Positions 1-10,193 of a stretch of 64,000 nt of DNA are shown here, one piece after another. Made by a program: the position numbers and the translations under genes. The notes under the pieces are model-generated. The model did no database searches and was not told where the DNA came from. It saw nothing but the letters and a program-made list of their open reading frames with translations. Location of the stretch: positions 62,001 to 126,000 of the forward strand of contig NZ_JAVALS010000005.1 in assembly GCF_030731045.1 (NCBI RefSeq), written 5' to 3'. Each line of letters starts with the position of its first letter. Position 1 is the first letter of the stretch. Source of the DNA: Arthrobacter horti. Lineage in GTDB: Bacteria > Actinomycetota > Actinomycetes > Actinomycetales > Micrococcaceae.

Positions 1-100
1 CACTCGCCAGCGAGTGGTAGCCGTCCTCCCTGAGCGGCCCGACGTGCAGGGAGACGTTGATCTTCCCCGGCGCGGAGGCCAGGGCCGTGTCCCGGCTCAT
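1..100 (-). CDS. ispE: 4-diphosphocytidyl-2-C-methyl-D-erythritol kinase, N-terminal fragment
   Basis: Only the first 33 codons lie inside the window; the gene continues past the left edge. The encoded N-terminus carries [12 protein letters not shown] followed by DGYHSL, the typical start of the GHMP kinase IspE, which phosphorylates 4-diphosphocytidyl-methylerythritol in the MEP isoprenoid pathway in the cytosol. Its ATG (98-100) overlaps the TGA stop of rsmA (97-99) in an ATGA arrangement, so translation is probably coupled to rsmA. The rpf-rsmA-ispE order is common in Actinobacteria and supports the call although the ATP-binding and catalytic parts are not visible. Confidence 0.85.
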   Translation of the reverse strand, partial: MSRDTALASAPGKINVSLHVGPLREDGYHSLAS

Positions 101-987
101 GCTTCCAGCGGGATCTTCGCCTCGGCGATCCGGGCGAAGGCCTTCACGTCCAGGACCTCGCCACGGGCGCTCGGGTCCACGTTCGCCAGGCGCAACAGGC
201 GCTCGGCCTCGGCCCCGCTGCCGGCCCAGCCGGACAGGGCGGCGCGCAGGGTCTTGCGGCGCTGGGCGAAGGCGGCGTCGATGACGGCGAACACCTGTTC
301 CCGGGACGCCCGCGTGGCGGGCGGGTCCTGCCGTTCGAACCCCACCAGGCCGGAATGGATCTTGGGCGCCGGCCAGAACACGTTCATGCCGATCACGCCG
401 GCCTTGCGCATGGTGCCGTACCAGGCGGCCTTCACGGACGGCACGCCGTAGATCTTGGACCCGGGGCCGGCGGCGAGCCGGTCGGCCACCTCGTCCTGGA
501 CCATGACCAGGCCGTGGCGCAGGGACGGGAAGTGCTCCAGGAGGTGCAGGACCACTGGCACGGCCACGTTGTACGGCAGATTGGCCACCAGCGCCGTGGG
601 ATCGTGCGGCAGTTCCGTGACCTTCAGGGCGTCCTGGTTGATGAGCGTGAACCGCTCGGTGGCACCGGGGCGGAACTCCTCCACGGTGGTGGGCAGCTTC
701 GCGGCCAGCACCGGGTCGATCTCCACGGCCACCACGCGCGCTGCGGCGTCGATCAGGCCGAGGGTCAGGCTGCCCAGGCCCGGGCCGACCTCCAGCACGG
801 TCTCCGCGGGGTCCAGCTCGGCTGCTCCCACGATGCGCCGGATGGTGTTCCCATCGATCACGAAGTTCTGGCCCAGCGTCTTGGTGGGGCGCACGCCGAT
901 GCTCTCGGCCAGGCGCCGGATGTCCGCCGCGCCGAGCAGGGGTGCGGTCTGGGCTCCGGGATCCGGGGTCTGCGATGCGTCACTCAC
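97..987 (-). CDS. rsmA: 16S rRNA (adenine(1518)-N(6)/adenine(1519)-N(6))-dimethyltransferase RsmA (KsgA)
   Basis: A 296-residue protein that dimethylates two adjacent adenines in helix 45 of 16S rRNA, a late step in small-subunit assembly. Motifs in order: TLGQNFV (about residues 37-43, start of the RsmA fold), the S-adenosylmethionine loop [10 protein letters not shown] (about 66-75), an acidic residue in AVEID (about 87-91), and the catalytic NLPYNV (about 136-141). [10 protein letters not shown] near residue 240 is the C-terminal RNA-contact region. Length is normal for actinobacterial members. The start is GTG at 985-987; a TAGGAT -10 box ends 6 nt upstream and there is no ribosome binding site, suggesting a leaderless mRNA. 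It is followed by ispE with a 4-base overlap. Confidence 0.96.
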   Translation of the reverse strand: MSDASQTPDPGAQTAPLLGAADIRRLAESIGVRPTKTLGQNFVIDGNTIRRIVGAAELDPAETVLEVGPGLGSLTLGLIDAAARVVAVEIDPVLAAKLPTTVEEFRPGATERFTLINQDALKVTELPHDPTALVANLPYNVAVPVVLHLLEHFPSLRHGLVMVQDEVADRLAAGPGSKIYGVPSVKAAWYGTMRKAGVIGMNVFWPAPKIHSGLVGFERQDPPATRASREQVFAVIDAAFAQRRKTLRAALSGWAGSGAEAERLLRLANVDPSARGEVLDVKAFARIAEAKIPLEA

Positions 988-993
988 CCGTCA

Positions 994-999
994 ATCCTA
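994..999 (-). promoter_or_regulatory. -10 box of a leaderless rsmA promoter
   Basis: TAGGAT on the minus strand ends 6 nt before the GTG start of rsmA. No Shine-Dalgarno sequence is present. The -35 region is not recognisable; it would fall in the rpf terminator. Confidence 0.55.
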
Positions 1000-1011
1000 C
1001 CGAGCCCCGCC

Positions 1012-1064
1012 AAAACGACGACGGCGTCCGGCGCCTTCCGTGAAGAAGGCACCGGACGCCGTCG
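1012..1064 (-). terminator. Rho-independent terminator of rpf
   Basis: Arms 1019-1038 and 1045-1064 pair over 19 bp with one mismatch, with a 6-nt loop. On the minus strand the stem is followed by CGTTTTG, so the transcript ends in a short U run. It lies just after the rpf stop codon and separates rpf from rsmA. Confidence 0.85.
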
Positions 1065-1085
1065 GTTCAGTCGGTCGACCGGGGG

Positions 1086-2379
<1,294 letters not shown>

Positions 2380-2385
2380 ATATCC

Positions 2386-2415
2386 ACTGTAACCGAAGCG
2401 TTATAAAACGGCCAA
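2386..2415 (-). promoter_or_regulatory. Probable rpf promoter
   Basis: Minus-strand -35 TTGGCC (2410-2415) and -10 TACAGT (2386-2391) are separated by 18 nt. The predicted start of transcription is near 2379. It lies in the 310-base gap between tatD and rpf, which otherwise holds only the rpf leader and AT-richer sequence. Confidence 0.5.
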
Positions 2416-2538
2416 GCCCGCCGTCGTCCAGCGAGACCGGAATGTGATATTCCTCCCGCCTGGACGGTCGGTGAAACCGGTCGCGGGACGCTTTTGCGGC
2501 CCGGACGTTTCCACTGGTCAGAGGCCGCTTACCGGCTG

Positions 2539-3483
2539 TCAGTCCCAGCTGCCGTACGCGGCCACCGTGTTGCGCGCGACGTCGGCGCACAATTCGTCCA
2601 GATCAGCCTCCAAAGCCTCCGCCATGGCGCGCATCGTATAGGGAATCATGTAACTCGCGTTGGGGCGGCCGCGGTGCGGATGAGGGGTCAGGAACGGCGA
2701 GTCGGTCTCCACCAGGATCAGGTCACGGCGAGCCAGGCTGAGCGCCTGCCGCAGGTGGTCATTGGCTTTGAATCCCACGGGGCCGGCGAAGGACATGAAC
2801 CAGCCGTGCTCATTGCAGATCGAGGCCAGGGACTCGTCGCCGGAGAAACAGTGGAACACCACGCGGGACGGCTGCTCCTCCTCGAGGAGAATACGGACCA
2901 CGTCGTCGTGAGCGTCCCGGTCGTGGATCTGCAGCGTCAGGCCGAGCCGGCGGGCGATGTCGATGTGGCGGCGGAAGGAATAGTGCTGGATCGCCTGCTC
3001 CTCCTCACCCGCGGTGCGGAAGTAGTCCAGGCCGGTCTCCCCGATGGCGCGGACGCGGGGGTGGGCCGCGAGCGTCTCGATCTCCTCCAGGGCCGCCTCC
3101 AGTTCCCCGCGGGCCGCGTAGAGCGGGGCGTCATTGGGGTGGATCGCCAGCGCACCCAGCAAGCGGGAGTCCTCATCCAGGGCCTGCACGGTGAACCGGG
3201 CCGATTCGAGGTCGCACGCCACCTGCACGGCCGCCTGCACACCCACGGCCGCGGCCGCGTCCAGGGCGTCTTTAACGGAGACCTCCACCAGTCCGTCGCG
3301 GAAGTTCAGGTGAGTGTGGTTGTCCATGACCGGGACGGCGAGCGGCTCGGGCGCCGGCGGGTACTCCAGGCGCCTCTTGCGCCCCGACTCATCCTTCGCC
3401 GAGCGCACCGATCCGCCCGACGCGTCCGGGGCCGCGTCGTCGTCGGTCCAGCGGTAGGCGAGAGGAGTCTCAGAGGCGCACAT
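2539..3483 (-). CDS. tatD: TatD family metal-dependent deoxyribonuclease
   Basis: A 314-residue amidohydrolase-fold protein of the TatD/YcfH family, cytosolic 3'-5' exonucleases linked to DNA repair and quality control. Metal-ligand motifs in order: DNHTHLN (about residues 54-60), GETGLDYFR (about 147), QIHDRDAHDD (about 185), VFHCFSG (about 206) and VETDSPFLTPHPHRGRPN (about 250). About 50 N-terminal residues before the first metal motif are charged and look unstructured; many homologues start closer to the motif. The ATG at 3481-3483 is preceded by TACCCT 7 nt upstream with no ribosome binding site, suggesting a leaderless message. It lies upstream of rpf, as in mycobacteria. Confidence 0.93.
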   Translation of the reverse strand: MCASETPLAYRWTDDDAAPDASGGSVRSAKDESGRKRRLEYPPAPEPLAVPVMDNHTHLNFRDGLVEVSVKDALDAAAAVGVQAAVQVACDLESARFTVQALDEDSRLLGALAIHPNDAPLYAARGELEAALEEIETLAAHPRVRAIGETGLDYFRTAGEEEQAIQHYSFRRHIDIARRLGLTLQIHDRDAHDDVVRILLEEEQPSRVVFHCFSGDESLASICNEHGWFMSFAGPVGFKANDHLRQALSLARRDLILVETDSPFLTPHPHRGRPNASYMIPYTMRAMAEALEADLDELCADVARNTVAAYGSWD

Positions 3484-3490
3484 AGGAACA

Positions 3491-3496
3491 AGGGTA
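3491..3496 (-). promoter_or_regulatory. -10 box of a leaderless tatD promoter
   Basis: TACCCT on the minus strand lies 7 nt before the tatD ATG. There is no ribosome binding site. Confidence 0.45.
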
Positions 3497-3522
3497 GTTC
3501 CCCTGCGGCACCCTCCCCTGAG

Positions 3523-3528
3523 TAGACT
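3523..3528 (+). promoter_or_regulatory. -10 box of the moxR operon
   Basis: TAGACT on the plus strand, giving a leader of roughly 65 nt before the GTG of the moxR gene. The -35 region is poorly conserved. Confidence 0.35.
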
Positions 3529-3601
3529 GGGACGACAGTGAGCCCCGTCACAGCACGTCAGGCGCGTGCGGGGCTACGCGGCGGAGCATGGGGAGGTTTT
3601 C

Positions 3602-4633
3602 GTGGCCGAAGCGGTTTCCGGTGAGAGGTCCCGGGAGGATGTCCGGCCGTTGCCGTCCGGCGAGTTCGCGGCCGCGGCCCAGGCGATCCTGGACGCCGTC
3701 AACGGCGTGATCGACGGCAAACAGGAGACCGCCGCCACCGCTCTCATGGTCCTCCTCGCCCAGGGCCACCTTCTGCTGGAGGACGTCCCGGGCGTCGGGA
3801 AGACCATGCTGGCCAAGACCCTGGCCCGCGCCGTCCACGGCAGCGTCTCCCGCATCCAGTTCACCCCGGACCTGCTGCCCTCCGATGTCACGGGCGTGTC
3901 CATGTACAACCAGGCCACCGGCACGTTCGAATTCCGGCCCGGCCCGGTGTTCGCCAATCTGGTGATCGGGGACGAGATCAACCGGGCCTCCGCCAAGACC
4001 CAGTCCGCGCTCCTGGAGTGCATGGAGGAGAACCAGGTCAGCGTGGACGGGAAGATCTACCTCCTGAGCGCGCCGTTCATGGTCCTCGCCACCCAGAACC
4101 CTGTGGAGATGGAAGGCACCTTCCCGCTCCCGGAGGCCCAGCGGGACCGCTTCATGGCACGCATCGCCATGGGCTACCCGGACCGGGCCGCGGAGCTGGA
4201 CATGCTCCAGGCCCATCAGAACAGCTCACCTCTTGAGCGGCTCAAGCCCGTGGTGGACACCGCCATGCTCCGCCGCATGATCAGCACGGTCCACGCCGTC
4301 CACGTCTCGGACCCGGTCCGCGAGTACGTGGTGGACCTCGGCCGTGCCACGCGGGAACATCCGGAGATCACCCTGGGAGCCAGCCCTCGCGCCATGCTGC
4401 ACGTACTCCGCGCGGCCAAGGCACGCGCCGCGCTGGGCGGTCAGGAGTTCGTGCTCCCGGACGATGTGGCCGGCGTCGCGCACAGCGTGCTGTCCCACCG
4501 GCTGATGGTGGACCGCCGTGCGGCCCTGAACGGCCGCGACGCCGGCGCCATCCTCAAGGAGATCCTCCTCCGGCTCCCCGTTGATCCGGCGGCGGGCCGG
4601 GAGTCGGCCCGCCGTGCCGCCGGGGTCCGCTGA
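3602..4633 (+). CDS. MoxR family AAA+ ATPase
   Basis: A 343-residue cytosolic ATPase of the MoxR class, thought to act as a chaperone that activates partner proteins, often those carrying von Willebrand or DUF58 domains. The Walker A motif GVPGVGKT lies near residues 62-69, Walker B VIGDEINRA near 121-129, and sensor motifs ATQNPVEMEGT and PEAQRDRF follow. GTG at 3602 is preferred because GGGGAGG lies 6 nt upstream; an in-frame ATG at 3566 has no such site. It is first in a three-gene operon with the DUF58 protein (25 bp gap) and the transglutaminase-like protein (4-base overlap), a recurrent bacterial cluster. Confidence 0.94.
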   Translation: MAEAVSGERSREDVRPLPSGEFAAAAQAILDAVNGVIDGKQETAATALMVLLAQGHLLLEDVPGVGKTMLAKTLARAVHGSVSRIQFTPDLLPSDVTGVSMYNQATGTFEFRPGPVFANLVIGDEINRASAKTQSALLECMEENQVSVDGKIYLLSAPFMVLATQNPVEMEGTFPLPEAQRDRFMARIAMGYPDRAAELDMLQAHQNSSPLERLKPVVDTAMLRRMISTVHAVHVSDPVREYVVDLGRATREHPEITLGASPRAMLHVLRAAKARAALGGQEFVLPDDVAGVAHSVLSHRLMVDRRAALNGRDAGAILKEILLRLPVDPAAGRESARRAAGVR

Positions 4634-4658
4634 GAACCATCCGGAGCGGCTGATCAGC

Positions 4659-6017
4659 ATGGCACTCACCGCACTGAAACCGTCCCGCATCCTCACCCGC
4701 AGGGGCATGGGGTTCCTCCTCACCGGGCTGGCGTGCCTGGCGGGCGCCGCGTTCATGGGGCGACGTGACCTGCTCTCGCTCTCCATCTTCCTGATGGCGC
4801 TGCCGATGCTGGCCGCGGCCGCGCTGAGCCGCCGCCAGGGGCGCTTCCGGGTGCGGCGCGAGTTCACTCCGGCGTCGGAAGGGGCGACGACCGTGCGCCT
4901 GACTGTGGAGTCGTTGCCGCGCGTCGTGGGCGGACCGGGTCCGGCCCGGCAGAGCGGAGCGCTCGAATCGACCATGCTGGAGCAGCTCCCGAAGGAACTC
5001 GGCGGTTCGCCTCGCTTTCAGTACCCGTCCCGGGGGTCCCGCGGCGGCCCGGTGTCCGCCTATGAGTACGTCCTGGTCCCACCGCATCGCGGGCTGTTCC
5101 GGGTGGGCGGCGTCCTCGCCGAGTTCCGGGACCCCTTCTCCCTGGCCCACCGCCGGCACCGGGTGGACCCCGGCACGGAACTGGCCGTGGCACCCGCCCT
5201 GGTGGACGCCTCACCCGGCCTCGTGGAGCTGGTCCGCGGGCATTCCGGGGCAGGGGTGGGCGGCAGCCAGTCCACCAGCTGGGTGGCGAGCGCCAGCGAG
5301 AACGACGTCATGGTGCGCGAGTACCGCCACGGGGACGCGCTGCGCCGGGTGCACTGGCCGTCCACGGCCCGGCGCGGCGAACTCATGGTGCGTCACGAGG
5401 AGGGCGGTGCCCTGCCCCGCGTGACGCTGGTCCTGGACCGCCGGGCGGCCGCGCACTCCGGCGGGGATCTGGCGGGCCTTCCGGTGCCTGCCGCGGCCGA
5501 GGCCCTGAGGACGTCCATCACCTTCGAATGGCAGATCAAGACCTGCCTCTCCCTCGCCGTCGGGCTGTCCGCCTGGGGCCACGAGCTCCAGCTGCTGGAC
5601 CACGCCCTCTCCCCTGCGTTCCTCGGATCCCGGGGCACGGCGCGGCCGGAGGCCGGGCTGCTGAGGGCCGCCGACGTCCACGAATCCCTTCCCGGGCTGC
5701 TGGCCGCCGTGGAACTCGACGATCGGCCGCACCCTCTGGACGCCGGCGGGTCCGGGAACCTGGTGGTGGTGTTCACCGGCCGGCTGAGCCTGGCGGATGC
5801 TGAGGATCTCGCCGCCGGTGTCCTCTCCGGCCCCGGCGTGGAGTCCTCCTGGAGCGGGGCCGCCGGGCCGGTCCAGGCCACGGTGATCTCCTGCTGGCCC
5901 GGGCCTCCCGCGGCGCCCGTCAAGGAGCTGCTCGAGTCGTCCGGCTGGAGGGTCCTCTGGGCCCGGCCGGACTCGGATCCGGGGCAGGCGGAAGGTCCCC
6001 GGGAGCACACGCCATGA
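4659..6017 (+). CDS. DUF58 domain-containing membrane protein
   Basis: A 452-residue protein starting at ATG 4659, with two N-terminal membrane segments (about residues 17-33 and 38-56), a middle region and the DUF58 signature EYRHGDALRRVHWPSTARRG (about 220-239). DUF58 proteins are usual partners of MoxR ATPases and of TgpA-type transglutaminases; their biochemical role is unknown. The gene starts 25 bp after moxR and its TGA overlaps the ATG of the next gene, so the three are probably one transcript. An upstream in-frame ATG at 4581 lies inside moxR and is unlikely to be used. Confidence 0.92.
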   Translation: MALTALKPSRILTRRGMGFLLTGLACLAGAAFMGRRDLLSLSIFLMALPMLAAAALSRRQGRFRVRREFTPASEGATTVRLTVESLPRVVGGPGPARQSGALESTMLEQLPKELGGSPRFQYPSRGSRGGPVSAYEYVLVPPHRGLFRVGGVLAEFRDPFSLAHRRHRVDPGTELAVAPALVDASPGLVELVRGHSGAGVGGSQSTSWVASASENDVMVREYRHGDALRRVHWPSTARRGELMVRHEEGGALPRVTLVLDRRAAAHSGGDLAGLPVPAAAEALRTSITFEWQIKTCLSLAVGLSAWGHELQLLDHALSPAFLGSRGTARPEAGLLRAADVHESLPGLLAAVELDDRPHPLDAGGSGNLVVVFTGRLSLADAEDLAAGVLSGPGVESSWSGAAGPVQATVISCWPGPPAAPVKELLESSGWRVLWARPDSDPGQAEGPREHTP

Positions 6018-8365
6018 CCGTCCAGCGCAGCACGGACCGCTTCCGGCCCGGGGCGGTGTACCTGCCAGTCAGCGTCTTCATCGCCTTCGCCCTCGCAATG
6101 GCCGCTGCGGGCCTGTCCGCAGTGATCTTCAGCTGGTCCTGGTACCTGCCGGTCCTGGCATGTCTACTGGCCACCACCGCGGTCACCGCGGGCACACGGT
6201 TCTTCACCGCCTCCGTCTGGATCCCCTACGCGGCAGGCCTGCTGGCTCTCGGGCTGGCACTCACCGCCGCATTCCAGAGCGGGACGGCGCTTCTGGGATT
6301 CCTCCCCACCCCGGGAAGCTGGAAGGGGTTCTGGGGCCTGCTCGGCGAGGCACTGAACACCGTGCAGCACGAGGTGGTGCCGGTCAATCCCGGGCCCGGC
6401 ATCACGTATCTGACGGCTGCGACGGTGGGCGTGTTCGCCCTGGTCACAGACTGGATCGTTCTGCGGGCACGTACGCCGCTCGCCTCCGCGGGCCCCTTGC
6501 TGGCGGTGCTCCTGGTGCCGGCGTTCCTCAGTTACAGCAGCGTGGGATCGTGGGAATTCGCCGGGACGGCGCTGGGTTTCGTCATGATCCTGGCCGCCGC
6601 ACGCCGCAGCCACCGGGCCGTGGATGCGGAGGAACGGCGCAGGAACAGTGGTCAGGACCAGGGATTCGGGGCCCCGCGGGGCGGGCTGGGCCCCGCCTGG
6701 GTCCTGAGCGCGGCGGCTGTGATCCTCACCCTGCTGCTCCCCCCTTTCATCCCCGGCTTCACGGACGGTGTGTTCCCGCAGGGCTCCCGCCTGGGTTCGC
6801 TGGGGCGGGCCAGCGGCCTGAACCCCCTGCTGTCCCTGAACAGCAACCTCCGCCAGACGGGCAACGGCACCGTGATCAGCCTCTTCACGGACGCACCCGG
6901 CGCCCCGTACCTCCGGCTGACCACCATCGACTCCTTCAGCGGGGACCGATGGGAGCCGGACAACCGGGACGCGTTCCTGCTCTCGCCCATCTCTCAGATG
7001 ATCTCCGCCGGGTCCGGCGCTCCGGACGGCGACCACGGTTCGGTGCAGAGCGTCACCGAGATCCACACCGGGGACTTCACCAGCCCGTACCTGCTGGTCC
7101 CGCCGGGCACCGCCGATGTGTTCGGCGTGACCGGGGAGTGGGGCTATGACCCGGACAATCTGGCCGTGAAGAGCCGGGACACGGGAACCAGCGCCGCGCA
7201 GAACTTCCTGGCGGACTCCTCCGTCCCGGACTGGACCGCGGACGGTCTGCGGGCCCTGCCCCAGGCACGGATCGACGTGCCGGACCGCTTCCTGGCGCTC
7301 CCCCGCACGGTCCCTCCGCTGGTCAGCCAGACAGCCCAGCAGCTCACGCGGAACGCGGTGACCCCCTTCGACAAGGCCTTGGCGCTGCAGGACTACTTCC
7401 ACGGCGCGGCGTTCAGCTACTCCATCACCGCACCCGCGGAGAAGGGGTACGACGGCACCGGCATGAACGTCCTGGAGCAGTTCCTGAAGGCCAAGAGCGG
7501 CTACTGCATCCACTACGCCACCGCCATGGCCGTCATGGCCCGGCTCGCCGGGATCCCCAGCAGGGTCGCCGTGGGGTTCGCGCCCGGTCACGCGACCGGG
7601 GAGGTCCGGCAGGGGCAGGGCGGCGGCAACACGATGGTGGGCTATTCTGTGGCCGCCAAGGACGCCCACGCCTGGCCCGAACTCTACTTCCAGGGCGCCG
7701 GATGGATCCGCTTCGAACCGACGCCGTCCCGGGGCGTGATCCCGGGCTACGCCTTCGGCCCCACACCCGCGGACCCCGGTGCCGACGTTCCGGTGGACCC
7801 CCGCCCCAGTGTGAGCACGGCGCCGCTTCCGGCCGGTCCCACCCCCACCGCCACGCCGACCCCCACCACCCAGGCCGCAGCCCGCCCGGTCTCCGCCTGG
7901 GAAGGGATCGACTGGCCCGAGCTGGGCTGGGGCCTCGCCGCCGGCGTCGTCGTCCTGCTGCTCGCCGCAGCGCCCCGGATGCTGCGGTCGCTCCAGCGAC
8001 GACGGCGGCTCTCGCCACAGCAGACGGCCGCGGCCCTGAGCATCGGAGCCATGGAGGAGCTGCTCGCCACGGCGGCCGACCGCGGGATCCGGGCCGGGCC
8101 GGCGGAGACCCCGAGGTCGTTCGGCGCACGGCTGGCCAGGCCGCTCGGGCCCGATGGCCACGCCGCCGTGCAGGAGCTGGTGCGCGAATACGAACAGGCA
8201 CGGTACGGTTCCCCCACGGCGGAGGCGGACCCGGGCCCCGACGCCGCGGCCGCCACCGCGGCCGGGAGGATCGCCGCCGTCGGGCAGGAGCTCGACGCCG
8301 GCGCCGGGCCGGTCACCAGGGCGCGCGCCCGCTGGTTCCCGCCCTCGCTGTTCCGGCGCGGCTGA
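6014..8365 (+). CDS. Transglutaminase-like membrane protein (TgpA/DUF3488 family)
   Basis: A 783-residue integral membrane protein. The first about 250 residues form several membrane segments (DUF3488/TgpA_N), followed by a large extracytoplasmic region with a transglutaminase-like core: KSGYCIHYATAMAVMARLAG holds the catalytic Cys (about residue 497), AKDAHAWPELYF the His (about 552), and WIRFEPTP the third position (Glu in place of the more usual Asp). A Pro/Thr-rich linker, another membrane segment (about 640-660) and a C-terminal DUF4129-like region follow. It overlaps the DUF58 gene by 4 bases. A strong terminator follows. The function is probably in envelope protein or peptidoglycan processing; substrates are unknown. 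Confidence 0.92.
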   Translation: MTVQRSTDRFRPGAVYLPVSVFIAFALAMAAAGLSAVIFSWSWYLPVLACLLATTAVTAGTRFFTASVWIPYAAGLLALGLALTAAFQSGTALLGFLPTPGSWKGFWGLLGEALNTVQHEVVPVNPGPGITYLTAATVGVFALVTDWIVLRARTPLASAGPLLAVLLVPAFLSYSSVGSWEFAGTALGFVMILAAARRSHRAVDAEERRRNSGQDQGFGAPRGGLGPAWVLSAAAVILTLLLPPFIPGFTDGVFPQGSRLGSLGRASGLNPLLSLNSNLRQTGNGTVISLFTDAPGAPYLRLTTIDSFSGDRWEPDNRDAFLLSPISQMISAGSGAPDGDHGSVQSVTEIHTGDFTSPYLLVPPGTADVFGVTGEWGYDPDNLAVKSRDTGTSAAQNFLADSSVPDWTADGLRALPQARIDVPDRFLALPRTVPPLVSQTAQQLTRNAVTPFDKALALQDYFHGAAFSYSITAPAEKGYDGTGMNVLEQFLKAKSGYCIHYATAMAVMARLAGIPSRVAVGFAPGHATGEVRQGQGGGNTMVGYSVAAKDAHAWPELYFQGAGWIRFEPTPSRGVIPGYAFGPTPADPGADVPVDPRPSVSTAPLPAGPTPTATPTPTTQAAARPVSAWEGIDWPELGWGLAAGVVVLLLAAAPRMLRSLQRRRRLSPQQTAAALSIGAMEELLATAADRGIRAGPAETPRSFGARLARPLGPDGHAAVQELVREYEQARYGSPTAEADPGPDAAAATAAGRIAAVGQELDAGAGPVTRARARWFPPSLFRRG

Positions 8366-8417
8366 GCTCAGCAGGCGCTGAGCCGCACCCTATTTAACGG
8401 GCTGATTTAACGGGCAG

Positions 8418-8443
8418 AGCCCCCACCGTCACCGGTGGGGGCT
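8418..8443. terminator. Bidirectional terminator between the transglutaminase operon and gabD
   Basis: Perfect 11-bp stem (8418-8428 with 8433-8443) and a 4-nt loop between two convergent genes. Confidence 0.8.
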
Positions 8444-8480
8444 CAGCTTCGCAGAGGAGACTCTGCGTCGCGGCCGCGGA

Positions 8481-9968
8481 TCAGACCGCGTACGGGTCGG
8501 CGATGCCGATGTACTGCGTGGTGGTGTACTCGGCGATGCCTTCGGCGCCGCCTTCACGGCCCAGACCGGACTGCTTCACGCCACCGAACGGGGCCGCGGC
8601 GTTGGAGATGACACCGGCGTTGAAGCCGACCATGCCGAACTCGATCTGCTCGGCCACGCGGAACATGCGGGCGTAGTCACGGGTGTAGACGTAGGACGCC
8701 AGGCCGTACTCGCTCGCGTTCGCCAGCTTGATGGCCTGCTCCTCGGAGGAGAACGTGGTGACCGGGGCCACCGGGCCGAAGATCTCGGAGAGGAGGATGT
8801 CGGCGTCGTTCGGGACGTTGGACAGGACGGTGGGGGCGTAGAAGTAGCCGTCACCCTCCACCGCGGCACCGCCGGTGGCGACGGTCGCGCCCTGGGCCAC
8901 GGCCGCCTCGACCAGTGCGTGGACGTCGGCGCGGGCGCCGGAGTCGATGAGCGGACCCACGTTGGTCTCGGTCTCGGTGCCGCGGCCGGTGTTCAGGGCG
9001 CCCATGGCGGCGGCGAACTTGGCGGTGAACTCCTCGGCCACGGACTCGTGGACCAGGAAGCGGTTGGCGGCGGTGCAGGCCTCGCCCATGTTGCGCATCT
9101 TGGCGGCCATGGCGCCCTCGACGGCCTTGTCCAGATCAGCGTCCTCGAAGACCAGGAACGGGGCGTTGCCACCGAGCTCCATGGAGGTGCGCAGGACGTT
9201 GTTGGCGGCATCGGAGATGAGGCGCTTGCCCACCGCGGTGGACCCGGTGAAGGAGACCTTGCGGAGGCGGGAGTCCTTCATGATGGGGCCGGAGATGGAG
9301 GAGGCGCTGGACGAGGACACCACGTTCACCACGCCCGCGGGGACGCCGGCCTCGATCAGGGTGGCCACGAACAGCTGCGTGGTCAGCGGGGTGAACTTGG
9401 CGGGCTTGATCACCATGGTGCAGCCGGCGGCGATGGCCGGTGCGATCTTGCGGGTGGCCATGGCCAGCGGGAAGTTCCAGGGCGTGATCAGCAGGCACGG
9501 GCCCACCGGCTTGCGCTGCACCAGGATCTTGTTCTTGCCCTCGGGGGTGGTGAGGTAGCGGCCGTAGTCTCGGACGGTCTCCTCGGAGAACCAGCGCAGG
9601 AACTCGGCGCCGTAGGTGACCTCACCGCGGGCCTCGGCGAGCGGCTTGCCCATCTCGAGGGTCATCAGGAGGGCGAAGTCCTCGGCACGTTCGGTCACCA
9701 GATCGAAGGCACGGCGCAGGATCTCGGCACGCTCGCGCGGGGCGGTGCGGGCCCAGGAGGCCTGGACGGCGTCCGCGGCGTCGAGGGCGGCCATGGCGTC
9801 CTCGCTGGTGCCGTCGGCGATGCTCAGCAGGACCTTGCCGGTGGCCGGATCCTCGACGTCGAAGGTCTTGCCGGAGGAGGAGGCGCGCCATTCACCGTTG
9901 ATGAACAGACCGGTGGGGACCTTGGCGAGGAGCTCGGCCTCGCGCTCGGCGGTGATCGCGGAAGTCAT
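8481..9968 (-). CDS. gabD: NAD(P)-dependent succinate-semialdehyde dehydrogenase
   Basis: A 495-residue aldehyde dehydrogenase that oxidises succinate semialdehyde to succinate in the GABA shunt. Visible motifs: TPWNFPLAM, a FTGSTAVGKRL nucleotide-binding loop, the catalytic-glutamate motif MELGGNAPF, and the active-site cysteine in GEACTAANRF. The MELGGNAPFLVFEDADLD block is typical of GabD-like rather than betaine aldehyde enzymes, but related semialdehyde substrates cannot be excluded. The ATG at 9966-9968 has GAAGGAG 6 nt upstream. No GABA aminotransferase or permease is adjacent, so it seems to be a single transcription unit. A CTGTGCA-GA-TGCACAG palindrome lies 125 bp upstream. Confidence 0.88.
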   Translation of the reverse strand: MTSAITAEREAELLAKVPTGLFINGEWRASSSGKTFDVEDPATGKVLLSIADGTSEDAMAALDAADAVQASWARTAPRERAEILRRAFDLVTERAEDFALLMTLEMGKPLAEARGEVTYGAEFLRWFSEETVRDYGRYLTTPEGKNKILVQRKPVGPCLLITPWNFPLAMATRKIAPAIAAGCTMVIKPAKFTPLTTQLFVATLIEAGVPAGVVNVVSSSSASSISGPIMKDSRLRKVSFTGSTAVGKRLISDAANNVLRTSMELGGNAPFLVFEDADLDKAVEGAMAAKMRNMGEACTAANRFLVHESVAEEFTAKFAAAMGALNTGRGTETETNVGPLIDSGARADVHALVEAAVAQGATVATGGAAVEGDGYFYAPTVLSNVPNDADILLSEIFGPVAPVTTFSSEEQAIKLANASEYGLASYVYTRDYARMFRVAEQIEFGMVGFNAGVISNAAAPFGGVKQSGLGREGGAEGIAEYTTTQYIGIADPYAV

Positions 9969-10092
9969 GGTGACTCCTTCAATGCTTGGGGGTGGGGACC
10001 AATGGGCCTTCCCGGAAGACCCTTCCCTGCCAAGCTATCGCCGCCCTGTGACGCACGTCTACGCAAGGGTGCACTAGCGATCCCCCGGTTCA

Positions 10093-10108
10093 CTGTGCAG
10101 ATGCACAG
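10093..10108. promoter_or_regulatory. Candidate operator upstream of gabD
   Basis: Perfect palindrome CTGTGCA-GA-TGCACAG with 7-bp arms. Its size and symmetry fit a dimeric repressor site, but no matching regulator is in the window and it could be chance. Between it and gabD I see no coding sequence. Confidence 0.25.
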
Positions 10109-10121
10109 CGTTCCCTGTCCC

Positions 10122-10182
10122 CGCGAGAGTGCTCTTCATCGCAGTCGCATCGCCTCGCACTGCGATCTTCTGCCCTTTCGCG
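10122..10182. repeat. 61-bp intergenic palindrome (CGCGA-ended, unpaired in this window)
   Basis: Ends CGCGAGAG and TTTCGCG, with a perfect ATCGCAGT/ACTGCGAT core around a 12-nt centre and imperfect outer arms. It sits just downstream of the rsmI stop and may end its transcript. Length and terminal CGCGA/TCGCG match the palindromes at 44268-44328 and 59675-59735, although the inner sequence differs. Confidence 0.55.
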
Positions 10183-10193
10183 GAGAGCGGGGG

